From Ornithinibacillus californiensis (lineage in GTDB: Bacteria > Bacillota > Bacilli > Bacillales > Amphibacillaceae), in assembly GCF_001038485.1 (NCBI RefSeq), contig NZ_LDUE01000005.1:79752-143751 (forward strand): a stretch of DNA of 64,000 nucleotides, written 5' to 3'. Under the pieces are notes generated by a model. The model made no database searches and was not told the DNA's origin. It worked only from the letters and a program-made list of their open reading frames with translations. Shown in pieces: positions 54,962 through 62,639 of the stretch (its first letter is position 1; each line of letters opens with the position of its first letter). The position numbers and the translations under genes are program-made.

Positions 54962-55979
54962 AGTCACCTTCAAAATTAAACGAAAGCCTAAAGAAGTTGA
55001 GGCAGTAAATAAAACTCAACCCGTTTTCTCGGCAATTGTACGCAAAGAGTTTACAGACTACCTTAGAAGCTGGCGAATTATTATCCTATTAGTGATTATC
55101 GGACTAACTTGTCTCGGTTCTTTATACACGGCAATTACGACAATCAAGGATACCTTAAGTCAATCTAATGAAGCAAAGGAAATTGCAAAGGATGCCTATT
55201 TATTCTTAAAGCTATTTACTACTTCAGACGGTACATTACCACCCTTCATAACATTTGTAACATTTTTAGGTCCCTTATTAGGTGTGGCGCTAGGATTTGA
55301 TGCCATCAATTCAGAACGAAACAAGGGAACACTAACGCGTCTAATGTCACAACCAATTCCTAGGGATTATGTTATTAATGCAAAATTTGTGGCAGCTTTG
55401 TTAATCAACATAATCTTATTCTTTTCACTAGGTTTTTTAGTAATGGCATTTGGTATTCTTATTATCGGACTACCGTTAACTGTTGAAGAGCTAATCCGGA
55501 TCATGTGTTTCTTAGTCTTGTGCATTGTATATATTGCATTTTGGTTAAACTTAGGAATTCTATTTTCTGTACGTTTCAAACAAGCTGCTACTTCAGCTTT
55601 ATCAGGTATTGCAATATGGATATTCTTTAGTATCTTCTACAACATGATTATCGATTTTATTAGTAAGAGCTATTTGAATCCAGAGTCGATTACAAGTATG
55701 GAGGAAGCAATTAATAAACAGGAGACAATCTTAAATTTATATCGACTCTCACCGAGTTATTTATTCTCTGAATCTACAACAACGCTATTATCACCTGGAG
55801 TAAGAACACTAGGCCCATTAACAATGGAACAAACTGTAGGTGCCATTGCAGGGCCATTACCTCTTGGCCAAAGTCTATTGCTCATATGGCCACAGCTCAC
55901 AGGTCTAATAGCAGCAACATTAATCTGTTTCATGATTGCCTATTATATGTTTATTAGGCAAGAGATACGTACTAATTAA
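54936..55979 (+). CDS. ABC-2 permease (NosY-like)
   Basis: A 347-residue permease with about six helices. A cytoplasmic N-terminal stretch (about 1-40, Lys-rich) precedes IVRKEFTDYLRSWRIIILLVIIG, and the domain opening PLLGVALGFDAINSERNKGTLTRLMSQPIPR is diagnostic of NosY/ABC-2 permeases. I chose the ATG at 54936 behind AAGGACGTG; it lies inside the ATPase gene. A good terminator follows. Confidence 0.87.
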   Translation: MNLRQLINKVTFKIKRKPKEVEAVNKTQPVFSAIVRKEFTDYLRSWRIIILLVIIGLTCLGSLYTAITTIKDTLSQSNEAKEIAKDAYLFLKLFTTSDGTLPPFITFVTFLGPLLGVALGFDAINSERNKGTLTRLMSQPIPRDYVINAKFVAALLINIILFFSLGFLVMAFGILIIGLPLTVEELIRIMCFLVLCIVYIAFWLNLGILFSVRFKQAATSALSGIAIWIFFSIFYNMIIDFISKSYLNPESITSMEEAINKQETILNLYRLSPSYLFSESTTTLLSPGVRTLGPLTMEQTVGAIAGPLPLGQSLLLIWPQLTGLIAATLICFMIAYYMFIRQEIRTN

Positions 55980-55982
55980 AGT

Positions 55983-56019
55983 AAGATACAGGATCTATAT
56001 GTTCCTGTATCTTTTTTTG
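55983..56019 (+). terminator. Terminator of the NEW3-ABC operon
   Basis: AAGATACAGGA pairs perfectly with TCCTGTATCTT around a 9-nt loop, followed by T7. Confidence 0.9.
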
Positions 56020-56053
56020 GTAAAATTTTCTCCTATTTCGACAAAAAAAGAAA

Positions 56054-56082
56054 TTGACTTGATTACCGGTATGCTTTATTAT
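56054..56082 (+). promoter_or_regulatory. SigA promoter of the metK-spe operon
   Basis: TTGACT (56054-56059), a 17-nt spacer and TATTAT (56077-56082), just upstream of the riboswitch. Confidence 0.75.
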
Positions 56083-56100
56083 TAATCCCAGCATGAATAA

Positions 56101-56284
56101 AGTCTATCTTATTAATAGCCGCTGAGACGAGGGGTCAAAGATGCGGTGGCAAACCAGTTTGATTAAGATAATCAGATATGGGTGCCCAACCTGAGCGCAA
56201 AGCTAATATTAGTTTTGTGAACAATAAGAGGATAGCAGCTGATATTAATCGAAGCTTTCCTTAGGTTGTAGGAGAGCTTTTTTT
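56101..56284 (+). promoter_or_regulatory. SAM-I (S-box) riboswitch with transcription terminator
   Basis: P1 pairs TCTTATT (56107-56113) with AATAAGA (56223-56229). P2 pairs CCGC with GCGG across a GAGA / AAGATG kink-turn. The core GGCAAACC and GGTGCCCAACCTG match the SAM-I core (GGCAACC ... GGTGCCAAttCCTG). P4 and the P1 3' strand follow. The terminator AAGCTTTCCT (56252-56261) pairs with AGGAGAGCTT (56270-56279) before a T run. When SAM binds, transcription of metK and the polyamine genes should stop. Confidence 0.85.
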
Positions 56285-56322
56285 GTGCCCAAATTCACAA
56301 AAAATGGAAGGGATGATTAATA

Positions 56323-57510
56323 TTGGCAGATAAAATTTTATTTACTTCAGAATCTGTATCTGAAGGACATCCAGATAAAATTGCTGATCAAATTTCAGAT
56401 GCAGTGTTAGATGCTGCGCTTAAACAAGACCCATTTTCAAGGGTGGCTTGTGAGGTATTTACTACTACAAATACAGTAATTGTTGGTGGAGAAATAACCA
56501 CTACAGCTAATTTAGATATAGAGAAAATTACTCGTGAAACGTTAGTTGATATCGGATATACGGATGACCGTTTTGGAATCGATGGACGAACTTGTAATGT
56601 TCACGTACTGGTACACACACAATCACCAGATATCGCTATGGGAGTTGATACATCTAGTGATACGAAAGCGATTGGCGCTGGTGACCAAGGTATCATGTTT
56701 GGTTACGCAACTAATGAGACAGAATCCTTAATGCCATTAGCAATTGAAATGGCTCATACATTAGTGAAACGAGCATCACAATTGCGTAAAAGCGGAGAAT
56801 TTAAGTGGGCTCGACCAGATATGAAATCACAAGTAACCATTGATTACACTAATCCAACTCAACCTAAAATTGATACAATCTTAATGTCCATTCAACATGA
56901 TGAAGATTTTATAAGAGACGCATTTGAGATGTTTGTTTCGGAAACAATCATCAAACAAACAGCCAGAGATTTTGGTCTAAATGAGGACTTTCGAGTACTA
57001 ATTAACCCAACAGGTCGCTTCGTAGTTGGTGGACCACATGGTGATGCAGGTTTAACAGGTAGAAAGATTATTGTTGACACTTACGGCGGTGCTGCTAAGC
57101 ATGGTGGTGGCGCATTCTCTGGTAAGGATTGTACGAAGGTGGACCGTTCAGCTGCTTATGCTGCTCGTTATGTAGCAAAAAATATTGTTGCAGCTGGTTT
57201 AGCTAAGCGATGCGAGATTCAACTTTCTTATGCAATTGGTGTTAGCGAACCAATAAGCATTTCTCTTGATACGTTTGGAACGGAGACGATTGAATTAGAA
57301 CAGTTGCGAAAAGCAATTCGTCAAGTATTTGATTTAACACCTGGTGGTATTATCGACATGCTAGATTTACGTAAACCACAGTTCAAGCAAGTAGCGGCAT
57401 ACGGTCATTTTGGTAGAAATGATCTAGAAGTTCCTTGGGAAAGAACGGATAAAGTGGAGGAATTAAAACAAGCATTAGCAATCTATGAGCTTGCTGGAGT
57501 TGGTAGATAA
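56323..57510 (+). CDS. metK: S-adenosylmethionine synthase
   Basis: A 395-residue enzyme making SAM from methionine and ATP. Signature stretches: [15 protein letters not shown] near the start, [12 protein letters not shown], and [19 protein letters not shown]. It starts with TTG at 56323 (TTGGCAGAT), 9 nt after AAGGGA. It overlaps speA by 1 bp (TAATG), so the whole operon is under the SAM riboswitch. Confidence 0.96.
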   Translation: MADKILFTSESVSEGHPDKIADQISDAVLDAALKQDPFSRVACEVFTTTNTVIVGGEITTTANLDIEKITRETLVDIGYTDDRFGIDGRTCNVHVLVHTQSPDIAMGVDTSSDTKAIGAGDQGIMFGYATNETESLMPLAIEMAHTLVKRASQLRKSGEFKWARPDMKSQVTIDYTNPTQPKIDTILMSIQHDEDFIRDAFEMFVSETIIKQTARDFGLNEDFRVLINPTGRFVVGGPHGDAGLTGRKIIVDTYGGAAKHGGGAFSGKDCTKVDRSAAYAARYVAKNIVAAGLAKRCEIQLSYAIGVSEPISISLDTFGTETIELEQLRKAIRQVFDLTPGGIIDMLDLRKPQFKQVAAYGHFGRNDLEVPWERTDKVEELKQALAIYELAGVGR

Positions 57511-59009
57511 TGAGCAAGATAAAGGAATTGGTTGCGAACCCAATTGCTCGTTTGAATCAGGATGAAGTCCCTTTATTTGATAGGTTAGTTCAATATGCAA
57601 AACAAGATGTGACGCCTTTTGACGTACCAGGACATAAAATGGGCTCGGCAATGAATCCACTAAAGCAAGTTCTTGGCGAGATGACGTTACGGATGGATGT
57701 AAATTCCATGAAAGAACTGGATTTGTTAAGTCATCCTCAATCGGTTATAAAAGATGCACAAAATTTAGCTGCAGATGCATTTGGAGCAGAACAGGCTTAT
57801 TTCCTAGTAAATGGTACAACGGTAGGTATACAAGCAATGATTATGGCAACCTGTAAACCTGGTGACATTTTGCTAGTGCCTAGGAATGGTCATAAATCCG
57901 TAATGGATGGAATTATTCTAAGTGGTGCGAAACCAGTATTTATTCAACCAGAGGTGGATTATCATTTTGGAATATCCCATGGGGTGTCTCTCTTTAACGC
58001 GAAGAAGGCGATTGAAGAACATCCTCATGCAAGGGCCATTTTAATAACCTATCCAACTTATTTCGGATCGATGTGTGATCTAGAAGAGATTTGCCAACTA
58101 GCGCACAAGCAAGGAATAGCGGTAATTGTAGATAGTGCACACGGTGCCCATTTACCTTTTCTAGCTAATGGAATTCAAGATCCTATTGAAGCAGGAGCAG
58201 ATGCTGTAACTATCAGTATGCATAAGACAGGTGGTTCTCTAACACAAAGCTCTTTATTACTTTTACAGAATAATAGAATAGTCCCTGAAGCTATCCAAAA
58301 AATATTAAGTATGCTCCAAACCACTAGTGCCAATTACTTGTTAATGAGTTCATTAGATGTTGCAAGAAGAGAGTTAGCCGTGCATGGAAGAGAACGATAC
58401 CGAAAATTAAAGCCAATAGTTGAAAAAGCTATTGCTCAAATTGAGCACGAATCCCGTTTGGAAATTTTAAAACCAGCCTATGTAGGGAAGCATTTTAATC
58501 AATCCTATGACTGGACAAAATTAGTTATCCGAGTTAATGGAATTGGATTAACGGGGTTTGAAGTGTATACGATTTTGAAAGAAAACTATGGTATACAAAT
58601 GGAATTAGCAGAAGGCTATGTTGTCATGGCTGTGATCACAACCTCTGATACGGAAGAATCGATTGGGAAGCTTGTTTATGCATTGAAGGATATTGAAGAA
58701 AAGCACGGTGAGCAAACGGTTATTATGTCCACTCATGTTACAGCTGACCAAGTTAATAAGCTAATTGTTAGCCCGAGAGAAGCTTTTTACTCAGAGCATG
58801 AGTCTGTTGACATCAATGAAGCAGTTGGGCGAATAAGTGCTGACACATTAATGATTTATCCCCCCGGAATACCACTTGTTATTCCTGGAGAGCTCTTATC
58901 ACATGATGTTGTGAAGCAATATCATTACTATCGCCAAACGATAGGAACAGTCTTAACAGAAGCAAAGAAAGCACACCATATAATGGTTGTAAAGGAGAAT
59001 GATAAATGA
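57510..59009 (+). CDS. speA: Arginine decarboxylase SpeA
   Basis: A 499-residue fold-type I PLP decarboxylase (Orn/Lys/Arg family, Bacillus SpeA/YaaO type), turning arginine into agmatine. PGHKMG is an N-terminal motif; the PLP region shows DSAHGAHLPF and the Lys in SISMHKTGGSLTQSS-like SMHKTGGSLTQSS (about residue 242). The C-terminal domain contains YPPGIPLVIPGE. It overlaps metK by 1 bp and speD by 4 bp. Arginine decarboxylase is preferred over lysine or ornithine because the operon also has speB and speE. Confidence 0.92.
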   Translation: MSKIKELVANPIARLNQDEVPLFDRLVQYAKQDVTPFDVPGHKMGSAMNPLKQVLGEMTLRMDVNSMKELDLLSHPQSVIKDAQNLAADAFGAEQAYFLVNGTTVGIQAMIMATCKPGDILLVPRNGHKSVMDGIILSGAKPVFIQPEVDYHFGISHGVSLFNAKKAIEEHPHARAILITYPTYFGSMCDLEEICQLAHKQGIAVIVDSAHGAHLPFLANGIQDPIEAGADAVTISMHKTGGSLTQSSLLLLQNNRIVPEAIQKILSMLQTTSANYLLMSSLDVARRELAVHGRERYRKLKPIVEKAIAQIEHESRLEILKPAYVGKHFNQSYDWTKLVIRVNGIGLTGFEVYTILKENYGIQMELAEGYVVMAVITTSDTEESIGKLVYALKDIEEKHGEQTVIMSTHVTADQVNKLIVSPREAFYSEHESVDINEAVGRISADTLMIYPPGIPLVIPGELLSHDVVKQYHYYRQTIGTVLTEAKKAHHIMVVKENDK

Positions 59010-59437
59010 GTTTTAAATTAGCTACGTTAGGGAGACATGTATTAATAGAGTTTTATGGTTGTCCTAGTGATATTATTGAAAACAATAAATTGATTGAGAA
59101 ATTTATGAATGAGGCTGCAGATTATTCAGGAGCTACGATTGTTGAATCGGTATTCCACCATTTCAATCCATATGGGGTATCAGGTGCAGTGATTATAGCT
59201 GAATCACATTTGACAATCCATACGTGGCCTGAATATGGTTATGCTTCTGTTGACGTATATACTTGTGGAGATTCCGTAAGCCCATGGAAAGCAGCTGAAT
59301 ATTTGGGTGAAAAGCTACAAGCAAAGCAAACGGAATCCTTTGAAGTACCACGTGGCATGGTGGATAAAATCAAACAGTTTGCTGAACGTGATATTGATGA
59401 GGTACAAGTAAAACCATTACTAGAAGGTGTTAAGTAA
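59006..59437 (+). CDS. speD: S-adenosylmethionine decarboxylase proenzyme SpeD
   Basis: A 143-residue pyruvoyl enzyme that makes decarboxylated SAM, the aminopropyl donor. The proenzyme is cut between Glu and Ser at about residue 67 in AESHLTIHTWPE, the Ser becoming the pyruvoyl group. VDVYTCGD is another conserved block. It is longer at the C-terminus than the 126-residue B. subtilis protein. It overlaps speA by 4 bp and speE by 1 bp. Confidence 0.95.
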   Translation: MSFKLATLGRHVLIEFYGCPSDIIENNKLIEKFMNEAADYSGATIVESVFHHFNPYGVSGAVIIAESHLTIHTWPEYGYASVDVYTCGDSVSPWKAAEYLGEKLQAKQTESFEVPRGMVDKIKQFAERDIDEVQVKPLLEGVK

Positions 59438-60291
59438 TGAAATGGTATACGGAACAATGGAGCGATAACTGCAAATTCTCGATTGCTTATGAGAAAGATT
59501 TACACAGTGAAAAAAGTCCCTTCCAGCAAATTGACTTTTATCAAGGGGAAGAGTTTGGTACCTTCTTTACGCTAGATGGATTAATGATGGTTAATGAAAA
59601 GGACGAATTTATTTATCACGATATGATTGTCCACCCAGCTTTTGCAACGAACCCTAAAATAAAGAAAGTATTAATTATTGGTGGTGGGGATGGGGGAACT
59701 GCACGTGAAGTACTACGTTACCCATCAGTTGAAGAAGTGGTGATGGTAGAAATTGATGAACGTGTCTTTCGTTTATGTCAGGAATATTTACCAGTAACTG
59801 CTAGTGGAGTCGAAGAAGATAGCCGTATGGAGCTTCGTTTTGAAGATGGCTTGGCATATGTAAAAAATGCCCCTGACGCTTCTTTTGATCTCATCCTAGT
59901 TGATTCGACAGACCCTATTTCAGTAGGGGAAGGATTATTTACGACTGCCTTTTACCAAGAGTGTTATCGTGTATTAAATCAGGATGGTATTTTGATTAAC
60001 CAACATGAATCACCTTATTTTGAGGAATATGCGGAAAATATGAAAAAAGCACGTAAAAAAATCAAAGCTATCTTTCCTATCACCAATGTCTACCAATATC
60101 ATATGCCAACCTATCCATCTGGGCATTGGCTGTTTGGCTTTGCATCAAAGACTTATGACCCAATTAAAGATATCAATGCAGAAGCTTGGGAACGATTTGG
60201 TCTGAAGACGAAATACTATAACACGGATTTACATGTAGGTGCATTTAAATTGCCTTCTTATGTAAAGGAGGCGCTGGAAAGTGATGAATAA
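59437..60291 (+). CDS. speE: Spermidine synthase SpeE
   Basis: A 284-residue aminopropyltransferase that makes spermidine from putrescine and decarboxylated SAM. The SAM-like binding loop is VLIIGGGDGGTAREVLRYP (about 80-98); the catalytic Asp is in LVDSTDP, and QHESPY follows. It starts at a TAATG overlap with speD. Length similar to B. subtilis (276). Confidence 0.95.
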   Translation: MKWYTEQWSDNCKFSIAYEKDLHSEKSPFQQIDFYQGEEFGTFFTLDGLMMVNEKDEFIYHDMIVHPAFATNPKIKKVLIIGGGDGGTAREVLRYPSVEEVVMVEIDERVFRLCQEYLPVTASGVEEDSRMELRFEDGLAYVKNAPDASFDLILVDSTDPISVGEGLFTTAFYQECYRVLNQDGILINQHESPYFEEYAENMKKARKKIKAIFPITNVYQYHMPTYPSGHWLFGFASKTYDPIKDINAEAWERFGLKTKYYNTDLHVGAFKLPSYVKEALESDE

Positions 60292-61141
60292 ACAGCTAAA
60301 TATAAGCACGTTTATCGGTTGTGAAAAAACTTATGAGGAAGCGAATGTCGTTCTATTTGGTATACCGTTCGATGGAACGACAAGCTTCAGGCCGGGTACT
60401 CGTTTTGCAATGCAAGCAATTCGAACCGATTCCTTTGGATTAGAAACGTATTCTCCATACCTAGATAAGGATTTGGAAGATGCTTCTATCTATGATGGTG
60501 GAGATTTGGAATTACCATTTGGAAATACGAAGAAAGCCCTTGAATTAATCCACGAATACAGTCAGAAAGTATTAAACGATGGGAAGAAATTCTTAATGGT
60601 TGGTGGAGAACATCTAGTAAGTTTACCTACCATCCAGGCTGCTTATGAAAAATACCCAAATTTACGTCTAATTCACATTGATGCACACACTGATCTTCGT
60701 GATGATTATCTAGGTGAAAAGCTATCCCATGCCTCCGTGATTCGCCGTAGTCATGATTTTCTTGGGAACGGAAGAATTTTTCAATTCGGTATCCGTTCTG
60801 GTATGAGAGAAGAATTTGAGTGGGCGAAGAAACACACGTATTTGGAGCCATTTTCACTAAATACGTTGAAGGAAAAGATCCTCGAGCTTAAAGATGAACC
60901 GGTATATGTCACTATTGATTTAGATGTATTAGATCCAGGTGTTTTTCCTGGAACTGGAACCCCAGAACCAGGTGGTATAACCTATCGAGAGCTGTTAGAT
61001 GCCATAAAACAACTACAAAAACTAAACAATCTTGTTGCTGCTGATGTAGTGGAGCTTTCTCCCCCATATGATTCTTCTGGTGCTTCAACAGCGATGGCAT
61101 GTAAGACAGTCCGAGAAATGTTACTAACGCTGGTCGATTAA
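60284..61141 (+). CDS. speB: Agmatinase SpeB
   Basis: A 285-residue manganese ureohydrolase giving putrescine and urea from agmatine. Metal-binding motifs: GGEH, DAHTDLRDDY and SIDLDVLDP-type TIDLDVLDPG, with EPGG further on. It overlaps the end of speE; AAGGAGG lies 12 nt before the ATG at 60284 and 9 nt before an adjacent GTG at 60281, either of which could start it. It completes the arginine-agmatine-putrescine-spermidine route. No clear terminator lies immediately after it. Confidence 0.94.
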   Translation: MNKQLNISTFIGCEKTYEEANVVLFGIPFDGTTSFRPGTRFAMQAIRTDSFGLETYSPYLDKDLEDASIYDGGDLELPFGNTKKALELIHEYSQKVLNDGKKFLMVGGEHLVSLPTIQAAYEKYPNLRLIHIDAHTDLRDDYLGEKLSHASVIRRSHDFLGNGRIFQFGIRSGMREEFEWAKKHTYLEPFSLNTLKEKILELKDEPVYVTIDLDVLDPGVFPGTGTPEPGGITYRELLDAIKQLQKLNNLVAADVVELSPPYDSSGASTAMACKTVREMLLTLVD

Positions 61142-61171
61142 ATGAAGTCTTAGTGGTGAACAAAAAATAGG

Positions 61172-61200
61172 TTGATATAAGTAATGCTGTTCCTTATACT
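61172..61200 (+). promoter_or_regulatory. SigA promoter of the kinase-like gene
   Basis: TTGATA (61172-61177), a 17-nt spacer and TATACT (61195-61200). It would start transcription near 61207, leaving a leader of about 296 nt before the start codon at 61503. Confidence 0.7.
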
Positions 61201-61206
61201 TTAATG

Positions 61207-61502
61207 TATAACGTATTGAACGGAGGTATTTCCTACCAAATGGATAACTAATCTGGTGTCTTAAGAAAAATTTGATTAGGTAGTCAAATTATTTTAGAGA
61301 CAAGGGATTAGTATGCCGTTTGGACGATTAATAGAATCTAAATATCAATTAATAGGAATTCTACCAAATTGATATTTTGGATTTCGAGTATGGCATATTA
61401 TTCACTAATCCCCTCTCTAAATTTTAGAAAGGGGATTTTTATGTTGCTCTAATAAGTATTTCTTTACATTAGTATTTAGCGAATATATGAGGGGGAAATT
61501 TT
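61207..61502 (+). promoter_or_regulatory. Long structured leader with competing terminator and antiterminator
   Basis: The terminator arms are 61407-61420 and 61424-61437 (14 bp), followed by T5. An upstream copy of the terminator's right arm, TTTAGAGA (61292-61299) plus GGGATTAG (61304-61311), can pair with the same left arm (CTAATCCC plus TCTCTAAA, 61405-61421). The two folds are mutually exclusive. In between, TATGCC/GGCATA and a long AATCTAAATATCAATT stem fold inward. Near the 5' end GGAGG and a three-codon ORF (ATGGATAACTAA, 61240-61251) are seen. The ligand or signal is unknown. Confidence 0.6.
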
Positions 61503-62342
61503 ATGAAAACAAAATTAATCCTAATTGAAGGTTTACCGGGATTTGGAAAATCAACCACGGCAAAACTTGTATATGATTCTTTAGTAGAAATGAATGTGGA
61601 TGCTGAATTGTATTTAGAAGGGGATTTAAATCATCCTGCTGATTATGATAGCGTAGCTTGTTTTACGAAAGAAGAGTATGAGCGACTTTTATTACAACAT
61701 GGTGATTTAGAGAATACAATTAAAAATCATATAACGGTAAAAGATGGTGAATATCTATTGCCATATGGAAAAATGAAATATGATTCAGGGATAGTGTTAC
61801 CGGATGCTCTACTTACCAGCGTATTTGAGCGTGATATTTATGAACTTCCATTAGATAAAAATATCGAATTGATTACAAAAAAGTGGGCTGATTTTGCTCG
61901 TCAAGCCTTTCAAGGTAATAAAGTGTACATATTTGAGTGTTGTTTTATCCAAAATCCAGTAACAATAGGTATGGTGAAATATAATGCAACAAGGGAGAAA
62001 GTAATAGATTATGTTTTAGAGTTAGAAGAAATAATAGAAAAACTACACCCTACAGTAATTTATGTGGAACAAGATGATTTAGATTATTCTTTTAAAAAAG
62101 CTATTAGAGAACGACCTAAAGAGTGGTATGAGGGGTTCGTAGAATACTATACAAAACAAGGTTTTGGAAAGGAACAGAAATATGAAGGGTTAGAAGGAAC
62201 TATAAACGTTCTAAGGGAAAGACACAAACTTGAAACAGAAATATTTAATAAATTAAATATAAATAAGTTCAAAGTAAACAATTCAAGTTATGATATGGAC
62301 GTTTATAAGCAGAAATTATTAGCGATGCTACAAAGTATCTAG
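61503..62342 (+). CDS. P-loop kinase-like protein of unknown substrate
   Basis: A 279-residue cytoplasmic protein. Walker A is EGLPGFGKST (about 9-18). A hydrophobic strand ending with acidic residues (KVYIFECCFIQNP, about 140-152) may be the Walker B/DxD equivalent. The C-terminal half is charged, with helices and KKAIRERPKEWYEGF (possible lid, about 197-211). It resembles small-molecule or nucleoside kinases in fold only; I recognise no characterised family. GAGGGGG lies before the ATG. Its promoter, long attenuator-like leader and lack of partner genes suggest control by a small molecule or by translation stress. Confidence 0.7.
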   Translation: MKTKLILIEGLPGFGKSTTAKLVYDSLVEMNVDAELYLEGDLNHPADYDSVACFTKEEYERLLLQHGDLENTIKNHITVKDGEYLLPYGKMKYDSGIVLPDALLTSVFERDIYELPLDKNIELITKKWADFARQAFQGNKVYIFECCFIQNPVTIGMVKYNATREKVIDYVLELEEIIEKLHPTVIYVEQDDLDYSFKKAIRERPKEWYEGFVEYYTKQGFGKEQKYEGLEGTINVLRERHKLETEIFNKLNINKFKVNNSSYDMDVYKQKLLAMLQSI

Positions 62343-62352
62343 TTGAAAATAG

Positions 62353-62598
62353 GAAAGAGGTTGGGACATAACTAAATCGAGGGTAGTAAAAGACGAACAA
62401 ATACTAGATTAGCCTCGGAAATATACGGAGACTCCTGTGGGAGGATAGGCTTCGGTGAGACCCCGCAAGAGCCATAGCTCTGAGGAGGCTCACCAGCCGC
62501 CCACGGAAAGCGCAGTATATTTCCGGGGCGTGTTATATGCAGTAACAAAAATGTTCGGTTTTACCTTTGAGAGGAGTACTTATGTCCCGACCTCTTTC
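62353..62598. repeat. Nested foldback repeat (about 246 bp)
   Basis: Outer arms: GAAAGAGGTTGGGACATAA (62353-62371) and its near-complement at 62580-62598 (one mismatch). Inner arms: CGGAAATATAC (62416-62426) and GTATATTTCCG (62515-62525). The inner part is GC-rich, with GGAGACTCCTGTGGGAGG and GAGACCCCGC stretches of the kind dispersed in many Bacillaceae genomes. Non-coding. It lies between the kinase gene and the IS element. Confidence 0.75.
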
Positions 62599-62639
62599 GG
62601 CATAATTGGAATGATTATCCAAGTGGGGAGGGTTTGTCA

